Assembly (NCBI RefSeq): GCF_030272615.1
Contig: NC_081408.1
Coordinates: 762,778,673 to 762,842,672 of the forward strand
Length of the DNA: 64,000 nucleotides
Reading direction: 5' to 3'
Source: Cryptomeria japonica
Lineage: Eukaryota; Streptophyta; Pinopsida; Cupressales; Cupressaceae
In this document: piece by piece, positions 1-11,114 of the stretch
Layout: each line of letters opens with the position of its first letter
Numbering within the stretch: the stretch's first letter is position 1
Position numbers and translations under genes: made by a program
The notes under the pieces: generated by a model
What the model was told of the DNA's origin: nothing
Databases searched by the model: none
The model's input: the letters and a program-made list of their open reading frames with translations, nothing else

Positions 1-5
1 AACAT

Positions 6-302
6 GTGTATGATCAATATCATCCATATATGCAACATGCTCCTCCTCCAATGGGTACCTCAAACATAGGATATGGTCCAAGAAGTCGATCTCCACCTAA
101 GAATAGTTTGGAACAACAAATCAGGGACTTACAAAAGAAAATGGAGGACATAAATACACCAAAGCCAACATACACAATGAGAGACATATGTCCTTATCCA
201 TTTGACAAGAGCATTCCAATGCCTCCTTTTCCTACACACTTTGTGACGCCTAAATTTGATAAGTATAGAGGAAAAGGGGATCCTAAGGCACACATAAGAT
301 AG
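6..302 (+). pseudogene. gag N-terminal part, Tat element 1
   Basis: This is the amino-terminal arm of Gag. It is rich in Pro, Tyr and Gln, has a short helix-like charged stretch (LEQQIRDLQKKMEDI) and ends in the conserved lead-in to the capsid domain (FDKYRGKGDPKAHIR). A TAG at 300-302 interrupts the frame. The same frame resumes immediately and is open from 345, so the stop looks like a point mutation in what was one gag frame. The true start may lie before base 1; the ATG at 6 is just the first one in the window. Confidence 0.75.
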
Positions 303-344
303 TTTTTCACAGCTTGCATTGAGGTAGTAGCAGAAGAGACATAT

Positions 345-2963
345 TTGATGAGATTATTCCCACAAAGCTTAGGTGATCAAGCTATGGAATGGTTCTCTCA
401 ACTCCCACCTAGAATTAAGTCATGGGGTGACTTAGCAGAGGCATTTATCCAACATTTCTCCTACAACATAGAGATAGACATATCAGTCACTACTATGTGC
501 AACACCAAGCAAAAAGAGGGAGAATCTTTTGCATCATTTTTACAAAGATGGAGAAATCTAGCCAGCAGATGCTCTTGTGAAATTCCACAAAAACAAATGG
601 TAGAGATGTTCACACAAAATGTTAACAAAGACATTGGCTATGACCTGAGGAAAGCTTGTTTGTCCACCTTCAAGGACGTTATTGAAAAAGGCTTAGCAAC
701 AGAGAAGGTCCTACTTGAACAAGGAGTCATTAAGATATTCAAGGAAAACAAAGATGACTTTAAAGGAAAAGACAAGCCAAGATTCTGGAATAAAAACAAG
801 AACACAGTCAATGATGGTGTTGTCGATGCCAACACAGTGCGACCCAAAGTCATCTTTTCCAGATCAAGTTCTACAAACAATCAGGTGAATACTCAAACAA
901 CTTTCAGATCACGAAGGAAGTACACTCCATTGGGAGAACCACTTGAGTCAGTTTTCAAGAGGCTAGTGGCAAACAAAGTAATCACTATTCCAGATTTTCC
1001 TCCATATGAACCAAAGGTTAAACCAAATTGGTGGAATGATGATGAATATTGTGAATTTCATAAGAGCAAGGGTCATAAGACAGGAAATTGTTATCGACTG
1101 AAGAACATCATACAAGATCTCATTGATAGAGGTAGCATTGAGATTGAGGGACATTCATCTAATCAAGAACATGAAATGTTTAAGGAAGCATTCCCAAAAC
1201 ATGACAAGGGAAAAGCTAAAGCCACAGATGACCAAACCAATTATACCAGAGCATCTTACAACTATGATTCAACCATCAATCACATCTTGATGGACAATTA
1301 TGTCTCTACCATTATCATCAAGGACAAAGTGTCTGAAAATTCTACTCAGAGACCCAAGATTGTCCTAAAAGGTGTTGGATCTTCTTCCGAACCTACCGCC
1401 GAATGTCATGTTACAACCCATCGGGGTAAAATCACTTTGCAAGGTGCTCCAACTAAAAACACCACTTCTTTATCAACCAAACCTGAGTATGACCTTGTAG
1501 AACAACTAGGGAAGACACCCGCGCTCATCTCCATCCTTGAGCTATTACGCATATCTCTCGCACATAAAGCCATTCTTGACAAAATCTATAGAGATGCTAT
1601 TGTTCCTACTGATCTGAACGTGGACCAGTTTCAAGCCATGGTGGGATACCTTTCCGTTCCACACTCCCTTACTTTCACAAAAGTCGATGACGCCTCCGTA
1701 AGTCAGCCACATAATGCACCATTACACATTGAAGCCTTCATACACAAACATCGAATAAAAAGAGTCTTGATAGATGGAGGAGCAGGTCTAAACATTTGCA
1801 CATTAAGCATTATCACACAATTGGGATATTCTGATAAAGCTGTGAATTCTACAAACAAAATCACCATTAAAGCATATGATGACGAAGAGCGTTCATCCAA
1901 GGGCACAGTCACCTTACCTCTCAGAGTTGGGCCAGTTACAAAGGATGTGGTTTGTCAAGTCCTAGATTTAAATCTCACTTATAACATATTGCTAGGACGT
2001 CCTTGGATTCATGAAATGAGGGCAGTCCCATCCACATATCACCAATGCATTAAGTTTCCTCATAATGGAGTGGAAGTAACAGTTAACGGTGATCCTAATC
2101 CATTCATATACTGCAATAACCTGAAATCAAAGACCGAGACTATCATTCCCAGTGATCGTGAGGCTGTTCTTTCGTCGGCATACATTGATCCTGAGTCATT
2201 AAAACCTTCGACATCAAAACAAGGTGAGCTTAAAGGCAAGTTTCAGGACAAAGGCATGGGAGAATATACTTTCAATCAGACCATGTACTTACGACAAGTC
2301 ATGAGTTCCCCAAAAGAATATGGAAGACCACATCCTAACAAACAAATCTCCATTATGATGCTCAAATGGGACCCTACCCCCTTTCAAAGATGGGGTGAAC
2401 TAGAAGAGGAAGATTTATACTGCAATAACCTGAAATCAAAGACCGAGACTATCATTCCCAGTGATCGTGAGGTTGTTCTTTCGTCGGCATACATTGATCC
2501 TGAGTCATTAAAACCTTCGACATCAAAACAAGGTGAGCTTAAAGGCAAGTTTCAGGACAAAGGCATGGGAGAATATACTTTCAATCAGACCATGTACTTA
2601 CGACAAGTCATGAGTTCCCCAAAAGAATATGGAAGACCACATCCTAACAAACAAATCTCCATTATGATGCTCAAATGGGACCCTACTACCTTTCAAAGAT
2701 GGGGTGAACTAGAAGAGGAAGATTTATACCAAATGCTTTTCAGGGACAATGAAGAGGAAACACAAGACCACATCACTCTACCATGTGAGAAATATGGCAA
2801 AGGCTTCAAAATTCTACAAAAATTCGGGTATGATGGAAAAAGCGCTCTGGGGTTACGAAAGGAAGGTATCATTGAACCTTTACAACCTGAATTGACTTTC
2901 AAGAAGGAACGCTCGAAAGGACTTGGTTTCTTAACTTCCAAGGTCCACACCAAAAGGACATAA
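345..2963 (+). pseudogene. Gag capsid, zinc knuckle, aspartic protease and G-patch region of element 1
   Basis: This 872-codon frame begins in the retrotransposon Gag capsid domain (residues ~1-135, with MRLFPQSLGDQAMEWF near the start). It continues with a CHHC-type knuckle CEFHKSKGHKTGNC around residue 236 and a retropepsin-like active site IDGGAGLNI around residue 476; DGG/A replaces the canonical DTGA, as is usual in plant Tat elements. A 309-bp in-frame tandem duplication follows (residues ~590-795), then a glycine-rich G-patch-like segment (residues ~816-866, KYGKGFKILQKFGYDGKSALG). The frame ends with TAA at 2961-2963, but the same frame is open again up to the next frame's first ATG at 2991, so this may be a mutated polyprotein codon rather than a genuine gag-pol stop. 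Confidence 0.88.
2112..2729 (+). repeat. 309-bp in-frame tandem duplication inside gag-pol
   Basis: Unit 1 is 2112-2420 and unit 2 is 2421-2729. The unit is exactly 103 codons, so the frame survives. The copies differ at only a few bases (for example Ala to Val in SDREAVL/SDREVVL and Pro to Thr in DPTPF/DPTTF). It lies in the linker between protease and G-patch. Confidence 0.95.
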
Positions 2964-2990
2964 GAAGCCTTACAAATCAAAGCTGCCAAA

Positions 2991-4631
2991 ATGCAACAAG
3001 AGGATCGATATTCCACAAATTCTAACAAATGGGAATGGGGTTCAGACAAGTCTTCCAGTGACTATGAGCTCACCAAGATATTCAGAGAGCCAGATGAACC
3101 CACAGAAGAAGAGGAATTTTATAACAAGTTCAGAGTTGGTCAAGAAACAACCCATGAGGATTCCACACAGTCCTTGTCTCAAGGTTCTAGGTTGAAATCA
3201 CATAGGATGAGAACACCTGTCCCAGAATGCGCTACTAGTGATGATAATGTGGATTCGTTCGTGATCGAGACTGATGAGGAGAGTGCCATCGACGACCTCA
3301 ATAATTACCTTGACATACCCGAATATAACCACATCTTCACTCTTAGCCTCGCTAACTTCGAAGACATTAATGGCCTTCCCCTTGTTCACCGCCAACTCAT
3401 TGATTGGGATCAAGAAGGACCTGCACAGTTTGATACATTCCAAAATGATGAAGCTTTTATTGACTATCTAGGCATAAGAGATGATCTTCCCCCTGGAGAC
3501 CATAAAGCGGGATACACCATAGAACTCAATAGCGTGGCATATTTTGGTGAGGGTGTCGGACCTTCCAGTCGCAAAAATGTGAAAATAAGAACAAATCAAG
3601 GGTCTTATGGCGAAAACCACACTGTGGCACTGTCTGACCCCAAAAAAGTAAAAAGAAAGGACGTATCTGAGGGCAAAAACCTCTCTGAGGCACCTGAAGA
3701 TGGAAGGCTCGACATCCTCCCAGCATCATATGAGGAAAAGTCATCCATGTTGGTAGAGGAGACTATCAAAACAAACATTGGCACAGAGGAGGTTCCACAC
3801 AACATATTCTTAGCTCAATCATTGACAGCGTCTGAAAGGTCAAAATTCATAAGTTTCTTCAAAGAGCGACAAATCAACTTTGCCTGGTCATACGCTGATA
3901 TGCCTGGATTGGATCCGGATTTGGTAATGCATCACCTGACAGTTAAACCAGGGGCAAAACTAGTGAAACAGAAATTAAGAAAAATGCATCCACAAGTGGC
4001 ATTGCTAGTCAAAGCGGAACTTGAGAAGTTATTGGATGTTGGATTCATACGCCCAATTGATTATCCCAAATGGATCTCCAACTTGGTACCTGTTAGCAAA
4101 CCAGATCGCAGCATCAGAATATGTACAGATTTCAGAGACATCAACAAAGCTTGTCCAAAAGATGACTTCCCATTACCAAATATTGACTTGATTGTTGATC
4201 TCACAGCAAGTCATGAAATGTTATCATTGATGGATGTATTCTCTGGTTATAATCAAATAAGGATAGCGCCTGAGGATCAACACAAAACATCATTTACTTG
4301 TCCGTGGGGAACTTTCTGCTGGAATGTCATGCCTTTCGGGCTAAAGAATGCAGGTGCTACATATCAAAGAGCCATGACTACTATCTTTCATGATCTCATG
4401 CACGTCACCGTGGAAGATTATGTTGATGACCTCCTGGGCAAATCAATAGACAGAAATACACATTTGGACATACTTTCAGTCGTCTTTGATCGGTTGGAAA
4501 AATACAAAGTAAGATTAAACCCCAAAAAATGTGTCTTTGGAGTAACCTCCGGGAAGCTCCTAGGATTCATTGTGTCCAAAAGAGGAATTGAAGCTGATCC
4601 AGCAAAAGTCAAGGCCATCTTGGAAATGTGA
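2991..4631 (+). pseudogene. Reverse transcriptase frame of element 1
   Basis: The first ~290 residues are an acidic, poorly conserved linker. Reverse transcriptase follows from about residue 295: the pre-finger motif ending FIRPIDYPKWISNLVPV, DFRDINKACPKDDFPLPNID, the SLMDVFSGYNQI palm motif, the FGLKNAGATYQRAM motif and the catalytic YVDD box (VEDYVDDLLG, residues ~475-484). It continues to KLLGFIVSKRGIEADP and stops at TGA 4629-4631, where a Trp codon would be expected from the related copy near 19757. Reverse transcriptase copies the element RNA into cDNA in the cytoplasmic particle. The domain itself looks complete; the lesion comes after it. Confidence 0.93.
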
Positions 4632-5312
4632 CCACCAAGAAATATTAGTCAACTTCGATCCTTACAAGGCAGACTCCAGTCCATTTGAAGATTCATAGCA
4701 CAACTGGTAGATAAGTGTAATCCTTTTTAGCACCTGCTACATAAAAACATCAAATTCAACTAAGATGACAACTGTCAACAGGCGTTCCATACACTCAAAG
4801 ATTATCTTCTAAATCTGCCAGTTTTGATGCCACCAGTTCCAGATCAGCCTCTGTTACTATACATATAAGCTACTCCAACAGCACTGGGGGCACTCTTAGC
4901 ACAACAAATTGCTGAGGGCAAGGAAAAAGCAGTATACTATATCAGTCGCACACTGGTGGGATATGAGCTAAACTACACACCAATCGAGCGTGCATGTCTC
5001 GCCGTGGTCTTTGTTTTGCAGAAATTACGACATTACATGCTCACTCATAAGACTAAGTTAGTTGCAAGGATAGACCCATTGAAATACCTTCTCAATAAAG
5101 CCACACTTACTGGGCGACTAGCCAAATGGGTAATGATCCTGAGTGAATTTGACATCGAGTATGTGGACATAAAAGCAATAAAAGGACAAGCCATCGTAGA
5201 TCAATTAGCAGATGCTTCCATGATAGATGATGTTCCTCTAAGTTTAGAATTCCCAGATGAATCCATTGTTGACAATGTCACATGCAAAGCCATGGCAATT
5301 GTACTTCGATGA
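4632..5312 (+). pseudogene. RNase H region of element 1, interrupted by stops
   Basis: In the same frame as the reverse transcriptase, this stretch reads through the connection (PPRNISQLRSLQGRLQ) and the canonical RNase H (ALGALLAQQIAEGKEKAVYY, then the open stretch from 4956 with ELNYTPIERACLAVVFVLQKLRHYM). In-frame stops stand at 4686, 4728, 4761 and 4866, in addition to 4629. Several are consistent with C-to-T or G-to-A changes typical of methylated repeats. The usual first catalytic Asp is not recognisable; degeneration of this RNase H is described for Tat elements that gained the second one. Confidence 0.8.
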
Positions 5313-7041
5313 CTCATACACACAGCATGGGGCAGGAGCTGGCATCCTTTTTATAACTCCTCAAGGAGATTCTATACCAAAATCATACCGCTTATCATTT
5401 CCTTGCACTAACAATATAGTGGAATATGAGGCATTAACAATAGGATTACGAATTGCAGTTCAATGGAAGATCCAGGAGCTTCGTGTTTTTGGGGACTCCC
5501 AACTTGTCATCTGTCAAGCAACTGATGATTACCAAACAAAAGATGAAAAGTTAACACCTTATAAACAAATGGTGGATGATCTAAAACAACACTTCACAAA
5601 GATAGACTTTGAGCAGATACCAAGAGAGCAGAATCGCGGCACAGATGCCATGGCTACAATTGCTTCACTGATTGATCTACCTCCAAACGAGACCCGCTAT
5701 GAGTTCTTGGTGGATAACCTTTTGGTCCCTTCATATGAGATCATGCCTACTGAGACGCTATGTGTTGTCAGTCCCGAATCCCAGTTATATGGTTCCGTTT
5801 TCACATACCTACGTGACAATACGTTACCTCCTGATCTATCAAATAACCAACGTCACACTTTCATTCGCCAATCCTCTCGATATGTCATTTTAGCTGATAT
5901 CCTATACCGGCGAGGTCTAGATGACACTCTTCTTAGATGTTTAGAAAGCGATGAAGCTCAGATTGCGTTACGAGAAGTGCATGAAGGGATATGTGGTCTG
6001 CATGCTAGTGGTCCTACCTTGGCCAAGAAACTCATCAGGACTGGATATTACTGGCCCAATATGGAGAAAGACTCATATCAGTTTGTCAAGAAATGTAAGC
6101 AATGCCAAATTCATGGAGACCTCATACATGCGCCAGCACAAGAACTTCAACCACTTGCGTCTCCTTGGCCCTTTTGTCAGTGGGGACTCGATCTCATAGG
6201 CAAGATTCATCCTTCTTCTTCCAATGGTCATAAATTCATTATCACTGCCACAGAGTATTTTACAAAATGGTTTGAAGCCATGCCTCTCACGCAAGTTACT
6301 GGAAAACAGATTGCTACATTCATCCTTAACTATATCATTTGCCGATACGGTATTCCTGTTTCCATTATCACTAATAACGGGCGTCCCTTCAAAAATCAGG
6401 ATGTTCGTGAACTCTGTAACTGCTTCCATATTTCCCATCGTTTCTCCACACCATATTACCCCCAAGGTAATGGCCAAGCTGAGGCGTCTAACAAAACAAT
6501 CCTTAAAATCCTAAAGAAGATAGTCGACGATGCTAGTCGTAATTGGCATATCCAACTTAATCCTGCACTTTGGGCCTATCGCACAAGTGTCCGCACACCT
6601 ACAGGAGCTACACCCTATTCACTTGTCTTTGGCACTGAAGCTATCTTGCCTATTGAGGTCGAGCTACCCTCTTTACGGGTTTCTTTGCAAAACATCATCA
6701 TTGACGAAGACTATAGGGTCTCTCGCTTGCAAGAGCTAGAACTATTGGATGAACGAAGACAAACTACTTTTAATCATCTCAAGGCTTACCAACAACGAAT
6801 GAGTCGCAGTTACAATCACAAGGTCAAGCCTCACACATTTGAGGTAGGTGACCTGGTTCTCAGAGAAAATCCTAAAAATCAACAAGACAAAGAGAAGAAG
6901 GGCAAGTTTGAACCAAACTGGCTTGGTCCCTACATTATTACAGCAGCATATGGATCTGGTGCATATCATCTCTCAACTACAGAAGGTGAACCTTTGGAGG
7001 ATCCTATCAACAGCATGCATCTTCGTAGGTTCTACACATAG
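5257..7041 (+). pseudogene. Second RNase H (archaeal type) plus integrase of element 1
   Basis: The frame shifts relative to the upstream pol frame in the 5257-5312 overlap. Residues ~15-135 form a second RNase H: YFDDSYTQHGAGAG, the Glu in VEYEALTIGL, GDSQLVI and the terminal Asp in NRGTDAMA. Integrase follows: an HHCC zinc domain (HEGICGLH ... CKQCQ, residues ~241-285), the first catalytic Asp in WGLDLIGK (~310), IITNNGRP where the second catalytic Asp should be but Asn stands (~372), and the Glu in NGQAEASNKT (~408). The carboxy end has the usual GDLVLRENP and GPYIITAAYGSGAYHL motifs and no chromodomain. Frame loss and the D-to-N change suggest a dead integrase. Confidence 0.92.
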
Positions 7042-7131
7042 CTCTTCAGAGTATCCTAATTCAAAAATACAAAAAAATCAAAAAATTTTCAAAAATACAA
7101 AAAAAATTATAAAAATAAAAAATCGTTACTT

Positions 7132-7278
7132 GGCGAAAACCTGGCAAACAGGCGCCTTGTGACACAAAAAACATTGAAAATTTGAAAAAAGTAAAGAGAA
7201 ATAATTTCATCCAACGGTGAAAACCACTTCGGTGGTGCCCTGGGCAAGTACCATGGTGAAAACTGGGTCACCAGCGCC
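7132..7278 (+). promoter_or_regulatory. Three consecutive two-tier hairpin motifs after integrase
   Basis: Three units occur at 7132-7156, 7216-7239 and 7255-7278. Each reads GGYG, then AAAA, then an inner stem-loop (CCTG..CAGG; ACCAC..GGTGGT; CTGG..CCAG), then a closing YGCC that can pair with the opening GGYG. A single counterpart (GTG-AAAA-CCTG-loop-CAGG-CAC) stands after integrase in element 2 near 26518-26540. Preservation of structure with changed stem bases suggests an RNA element. Its function is unknown; packaging, 3' processing or control of the facing antisense transcript are possibilities. Confidence 0.55.
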
Positions 7279-8761
7279 ATGTGTAGAGAAATTGCTCCTC
7301 CCTCCTTCAAGATTCTCTTTCATCACTTCACTTTGCACACACTCACAACCTATTCGTTCATAATAAACTTACCCATTCCCATCATGGCTTGTTATTGATC
7401 TACCCAAGATTGGTTAGCCATTCCTAATAAACCTCCCTTTCCATCCATAATAAATCAGATCCTATCTATGGCTAAGGAAAATCCTACGTCTAGTGATGGG
7501 TGTGGAACTGAGAACATCACATGTTTTGAGGAGTATAGTTTCTTCCAGCTTCCTTCAGTCTATCTGCACACAATCCGCAATAAAGAAACATTTGCATCAT
7601 AGATCCGCAATAAAGTTTCAACTTCTCCACAATAAAGTATCAGTTTCATGGATTCAATCAGTTTCAGATGAGACACAGCAGCAACAATGGGCTTCAACAA
7701 ATCAAATCTTTCAACAGACTCAGACAACATATGGTTCAGTGCTATCTATCCTTTTTGTGAAAGTAAACGTTGTGACCACAATCAAATAAGACTTATACAA
7801 GTGACAAGAGACACTAAACTTGAGGACTACAGTGGATGTTGTGTCGAGTCTTAGTTTTCTTTTGATTTTATCTTTTGGTGACATGTCTTTTAGCTTTTCC
7901 AGGATGTCTTTGACTAGAGATTCTATCTCCAAGATGTCTTTGACTAGAAAAGCGAGGATGGGGTATCGTTACCTATTTGTATTTGTTGTCTGTGGATTGT
8001 CTCTTAGTAATACTATGACTTGTCCAAGGATATGAGGACACTGTGAGCCTAGTATGAACTGGGGCATTCTTTGTTTGTGACTGTCTTATCTCCATGCAAA
8101 CAGGTACAATGACTTTCTGGGTCGAACATATGCCTCGATGGTCATAACCTACGTGCCATAATAAAGCTCAATGATGATAACGCACAAGAAGCTCTTTCAC
8201 TTTCATATCTTCTGTCTTCCATTCCCCTTTCTTGATTGACTTCCATCGTCCTTCTCGAGTCCGCGTAGCCTGCTATCACATGACTGAGTATAATGACACA
8301 CCAAAAACATTTGCATTTCATGTAGTTGCACCTGCATTACCACATATAAGCATTTCATACATACATATAGATATCACAATTGCATCACATCCTGCACACA
8401 ACACATGTTAGAACATTTTATATTTTTATCATGTAAATAGTTATTTGCATTATCACATTCATCTGCACTTCATACATTCACATTTGCATCATGCATACAC
8501 ATATAAAAACATAAAAGAAAAATACTGCATTACATCATATAAATATTTGCATCCATAGTATAAAACATACATCACATAAGAATATCTCATCACATAGGTA
8601 CACATGCATATAGCTGCCGCAAAAATGAATCATCTCATATATATAATCAAAAAGTGTCATGATACAATGATGTCAACATCATATGGCTACAAAAAAAAGC
8701 ACCCGCAGGTGTCTACAATACAAAAATGGTATGGTACTGATACCAAGGGAGCCCTCTACGG
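7279..8761 (+). other. Non-coding stretch between integrase and the antisense gene of element 1
   Basis: No convincing coding frame is present. A 36-bp direct repeat lies near 7900-7955 (ATGTCTTTGACTAGA twice). The block 7903-8035, including GACTAGAAAAGCGAGGATGGGG and a later AAGGATATGA, has a recognisable counterpart at 27143-27260 in element 2, so it is an element sequence and not random flank. The rest (8280-8700) is AT-rich with many GCAT/CATC steps. The 3' ends of the sense pol transcript and the antisense transcript probably both lie here. Confidence 0.6.
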
Positions 8762-10679
8762 CTACGATGAACTCCCTCCCTCGAAGTTGCCTGGCCTCGG
8801 TGGAATCTGAGCCCCTGAAGGACCCACCCCAGGATCATCCTGCCTATCCCCTCTATCTAGTGGTGGTGGAGGACCCATAACCCCACCACTCGATGCCTGT
8901 CTCCTTTGGCTCCCTCCCGCAGCTGTCGCTGTATGTGACGGTCTATGGAAGCTCATCGCCCACTGATCTGCTGGCACTGCACCATAGTAGAGGTCTCTCC
9001 AGTAGGCTATCTCCTCCCCTGCCCGTAGGACATAAGCATATCCTGCCCCTGTATCCTTCGTTGCCTGTCTCCCAGCCCTTAGTGTTGTCTCAACCTCTGT
9101 ATAGCGTTGGATAGCCTGATCTCGTTCCCGCTCAATATCCCTGAGCCTCATCCTGAGCCTCTCCCTCTCCCTCTCCCTCTCCCTCTCCCTCTCCCTCTCC
9201 CTCTCCAGCTCCTGGATCTCATCTGCCTGGCCCTGGCAGATCTCCCTCAGCTCTAGCAGCTCATCCTCCACTGGGTCAGCCCCCTCTACCTCTGCCTGTG
9301 GCTCCCCCTCTACCTGTGCCTGTACCTGTACTAGTGCCTGTACTGGTACCGGTCTCTGTCCCTGTCCCTGTATCTATACCTGCCTGGGACCCTGTGCTGC
9401 TGGCACCTGTAGCGGCAATCCACCGCGACCCCTCACCACCCGAGCCTGCCTCTCCTCGCCACCCTCCCTCCGAGGTGCAACCCGCCTCTCTCCAACTGCT
9501 CCCCTCCTCCTCCGTCAGCCTCGACCCCCATCTCCATCCAATGCCTCTCTTGGATCCGTCAAGCGTGGGAAGGGATGCTCTGCCCAATAGGCTGTGTACT
9601 CAGCATCCATGTCAGCGTCCTCGATCTCTGGCCACATGTCCCAGGGTAGGGGCATCATCTCTACCAGCTATGTCACTGCCTGATCATATGACAGCAAGGG
9701 CCCAAACTATGCCTGATCTCTAACTGTACGAGCATACATGCCTGAGCCCCGGGGCATCCTTTGAATCCGGCCAAATTGTCAGCCAACCCTGTCCACAAGC
9801 TGTCTCTCTAGCACATAGGGTGTCCACCCAATTAGGTACCTGCTCCAGAAGGTGTAAGGCATCTCAACTGCATCATCCTCCCACTGCTCGCAGCCCAGGT
9901 ATGGTCTCCATATGACCACATCAATATCGTCTATCACTCGCCGCCAATGCTCTAGCCTGCCAATCTGTGGCTGCGATGTGATCATATCATACAAATGAAC
10001 AAAGTTGCGTCCATGACCCCTGCCCCTGAAGTGTATCGATCGGGTAACTGGCAGATGCTCATAGCCCATACCTGCAGCAGTGTCACTTCGCAGCCCAATC
10101 CTACTGATCCCTGATAAACAAACTGATGAAGCTCATAATACAAATGGGTCAGCACACATGGTCCCCAGGCATATCTGGTGTGCTAGTCACCAACATCTCC
10201 AGTGCTCCTCCCTAGCCCATAGCCAACCCCCATGTCGCCCTTTCCGGACACAGGAATCCACTGATAGCTCCTCCTATCACTGTCGGCAATGCTAACCCTG
10301 TGGTTGTCATGGTATCCCATGCCACATGTCCTGCCCTCATCTCCAGTCCTGGGTCCTAGAACACCCATCTCAGGGCCTCTCTGTCGCCATCTTGATCGTA
10401 TGGGATCAGCTCCCCATCGATCGGTACCCGCAGTATCCTGTAGACATCCTCCAGGGTGACTGTCATCTCACCCATCGGTAAATCGAACGTGCACGTCTCA
10501 GAGTGCCATCTCTCAGCTAATGCAGTCAGCAAACCCATGTTTTCCCGAAACTCAGGCACATATAGCACATGTCCCAATCCCATCTCCTCGATGGCAGCTC
10601 TGTCCTCGAAAGACAACTTAGGTCGCAACCTCTGAGTAAACGAGAATCTCTCCCATGACTCTAGCATCGGCAAATACTC
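8762..10679 (-). pseudogene. Antisense plant-mobile-domain protein, exon 2, element 1
   Basis: Read on the minus strand from 10679, the protein starts with the aminotransferase-like/plant mobile domain (PMD) signature: LGHVLYVPEFRENMGLLTAL, ERWHSETCTFDLPMGEMTVT and LEDVYRILRVPIDGELI. The frame is stopped at about 10358, again three or four times to ~10080, and shifted by one base near 10065. The domain then resumes (LPVTRSIHFRGRGHGRNFVH ... LEHWRRVIDDIDVVIWRPYLG, 9779-10069). The tail has a Gln/Val-rich and charged linker, an (Arg-Glu)n coiled coil encoded by a CTCCCT microsatellite (9160-9206), and a Gly/Pro-rich end stopping at 8762. PMD proteins such as MAIN/MAIL1 are plant nuclear proteins, and PMD genes are also carried by Tat-type transposons (family knowledge). 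Exon 1 is at 11503-11568. Confidence 0.8.
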
Positions 10680-10719
10680 CTGCGGTCAAGCAAATCAATC
10701 ATGTCAGTCATTGTGGCAT

Positions 10720-11080
10720 TCCTTGTTTATCACAGAATGCTACTTTTTATCTAAATGCATCTGGCTATCTACCCTAGTGACACTCACTGTTCATCACAAA
10801 GTATTGCTTATATCCTAGTGGTACTCCCTGTTCATCACAAACTACTATGTGTGTGACACTCACTGTTCATCACAAAGTGTTACTCACATTCGCACTCACT
10901 GTTCATCACAAAGTGCTGCTCATACTCTAGTACTCCCTATTCATCACAAAGTACTCTATCTTGGTACTCATTGTTCATCACAAAGTGCCTTGATCTATCC
11001 TAGTCTTCCTAGAGGACCTGCTTGAGTGTATCCTCTCAGCAGCTTATCCAATCGATAGTGTATGTTCATCACAGAACTGC
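10720..11080. repeat. Degenerate tandem array with anchor GTTCATCACAAAG
   Basis: The anchor or a close variant recurs about eight times at spacings of roughly 34-40 bp (near 10725, 10789, 10830, 10864, 10900, 10939, 10973, 11064), with a variable ACTC-rich filler between. It lies inside the antisense intron. Confidence 0.8.
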
Positions 11081-11114
11081 CGATTTAACCTAGAAGATGC
11101 AAATTCACACTTTT

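Noticed and set aside
6073-6477. Minus-strand 134-codon frame opposite integrase
   Set aside because: Antisense shadow; the plus strand has all integrase motifs here.
9276-9587. Minus-strand Gly/Thr/Arg-rich frame
   Set aside because: Wrong frame: the frame continuous with the coiled-coil end (Gln/Val/Glu-rich) is the one that matches the PMD protein.
9298-9723. Plus-strand Pro/Val/Ser-rich frame of 141 codons
   Set aside because: Shadow of the antisense PMD gene; the low-complexity repeats come from the opposite-strand codons.
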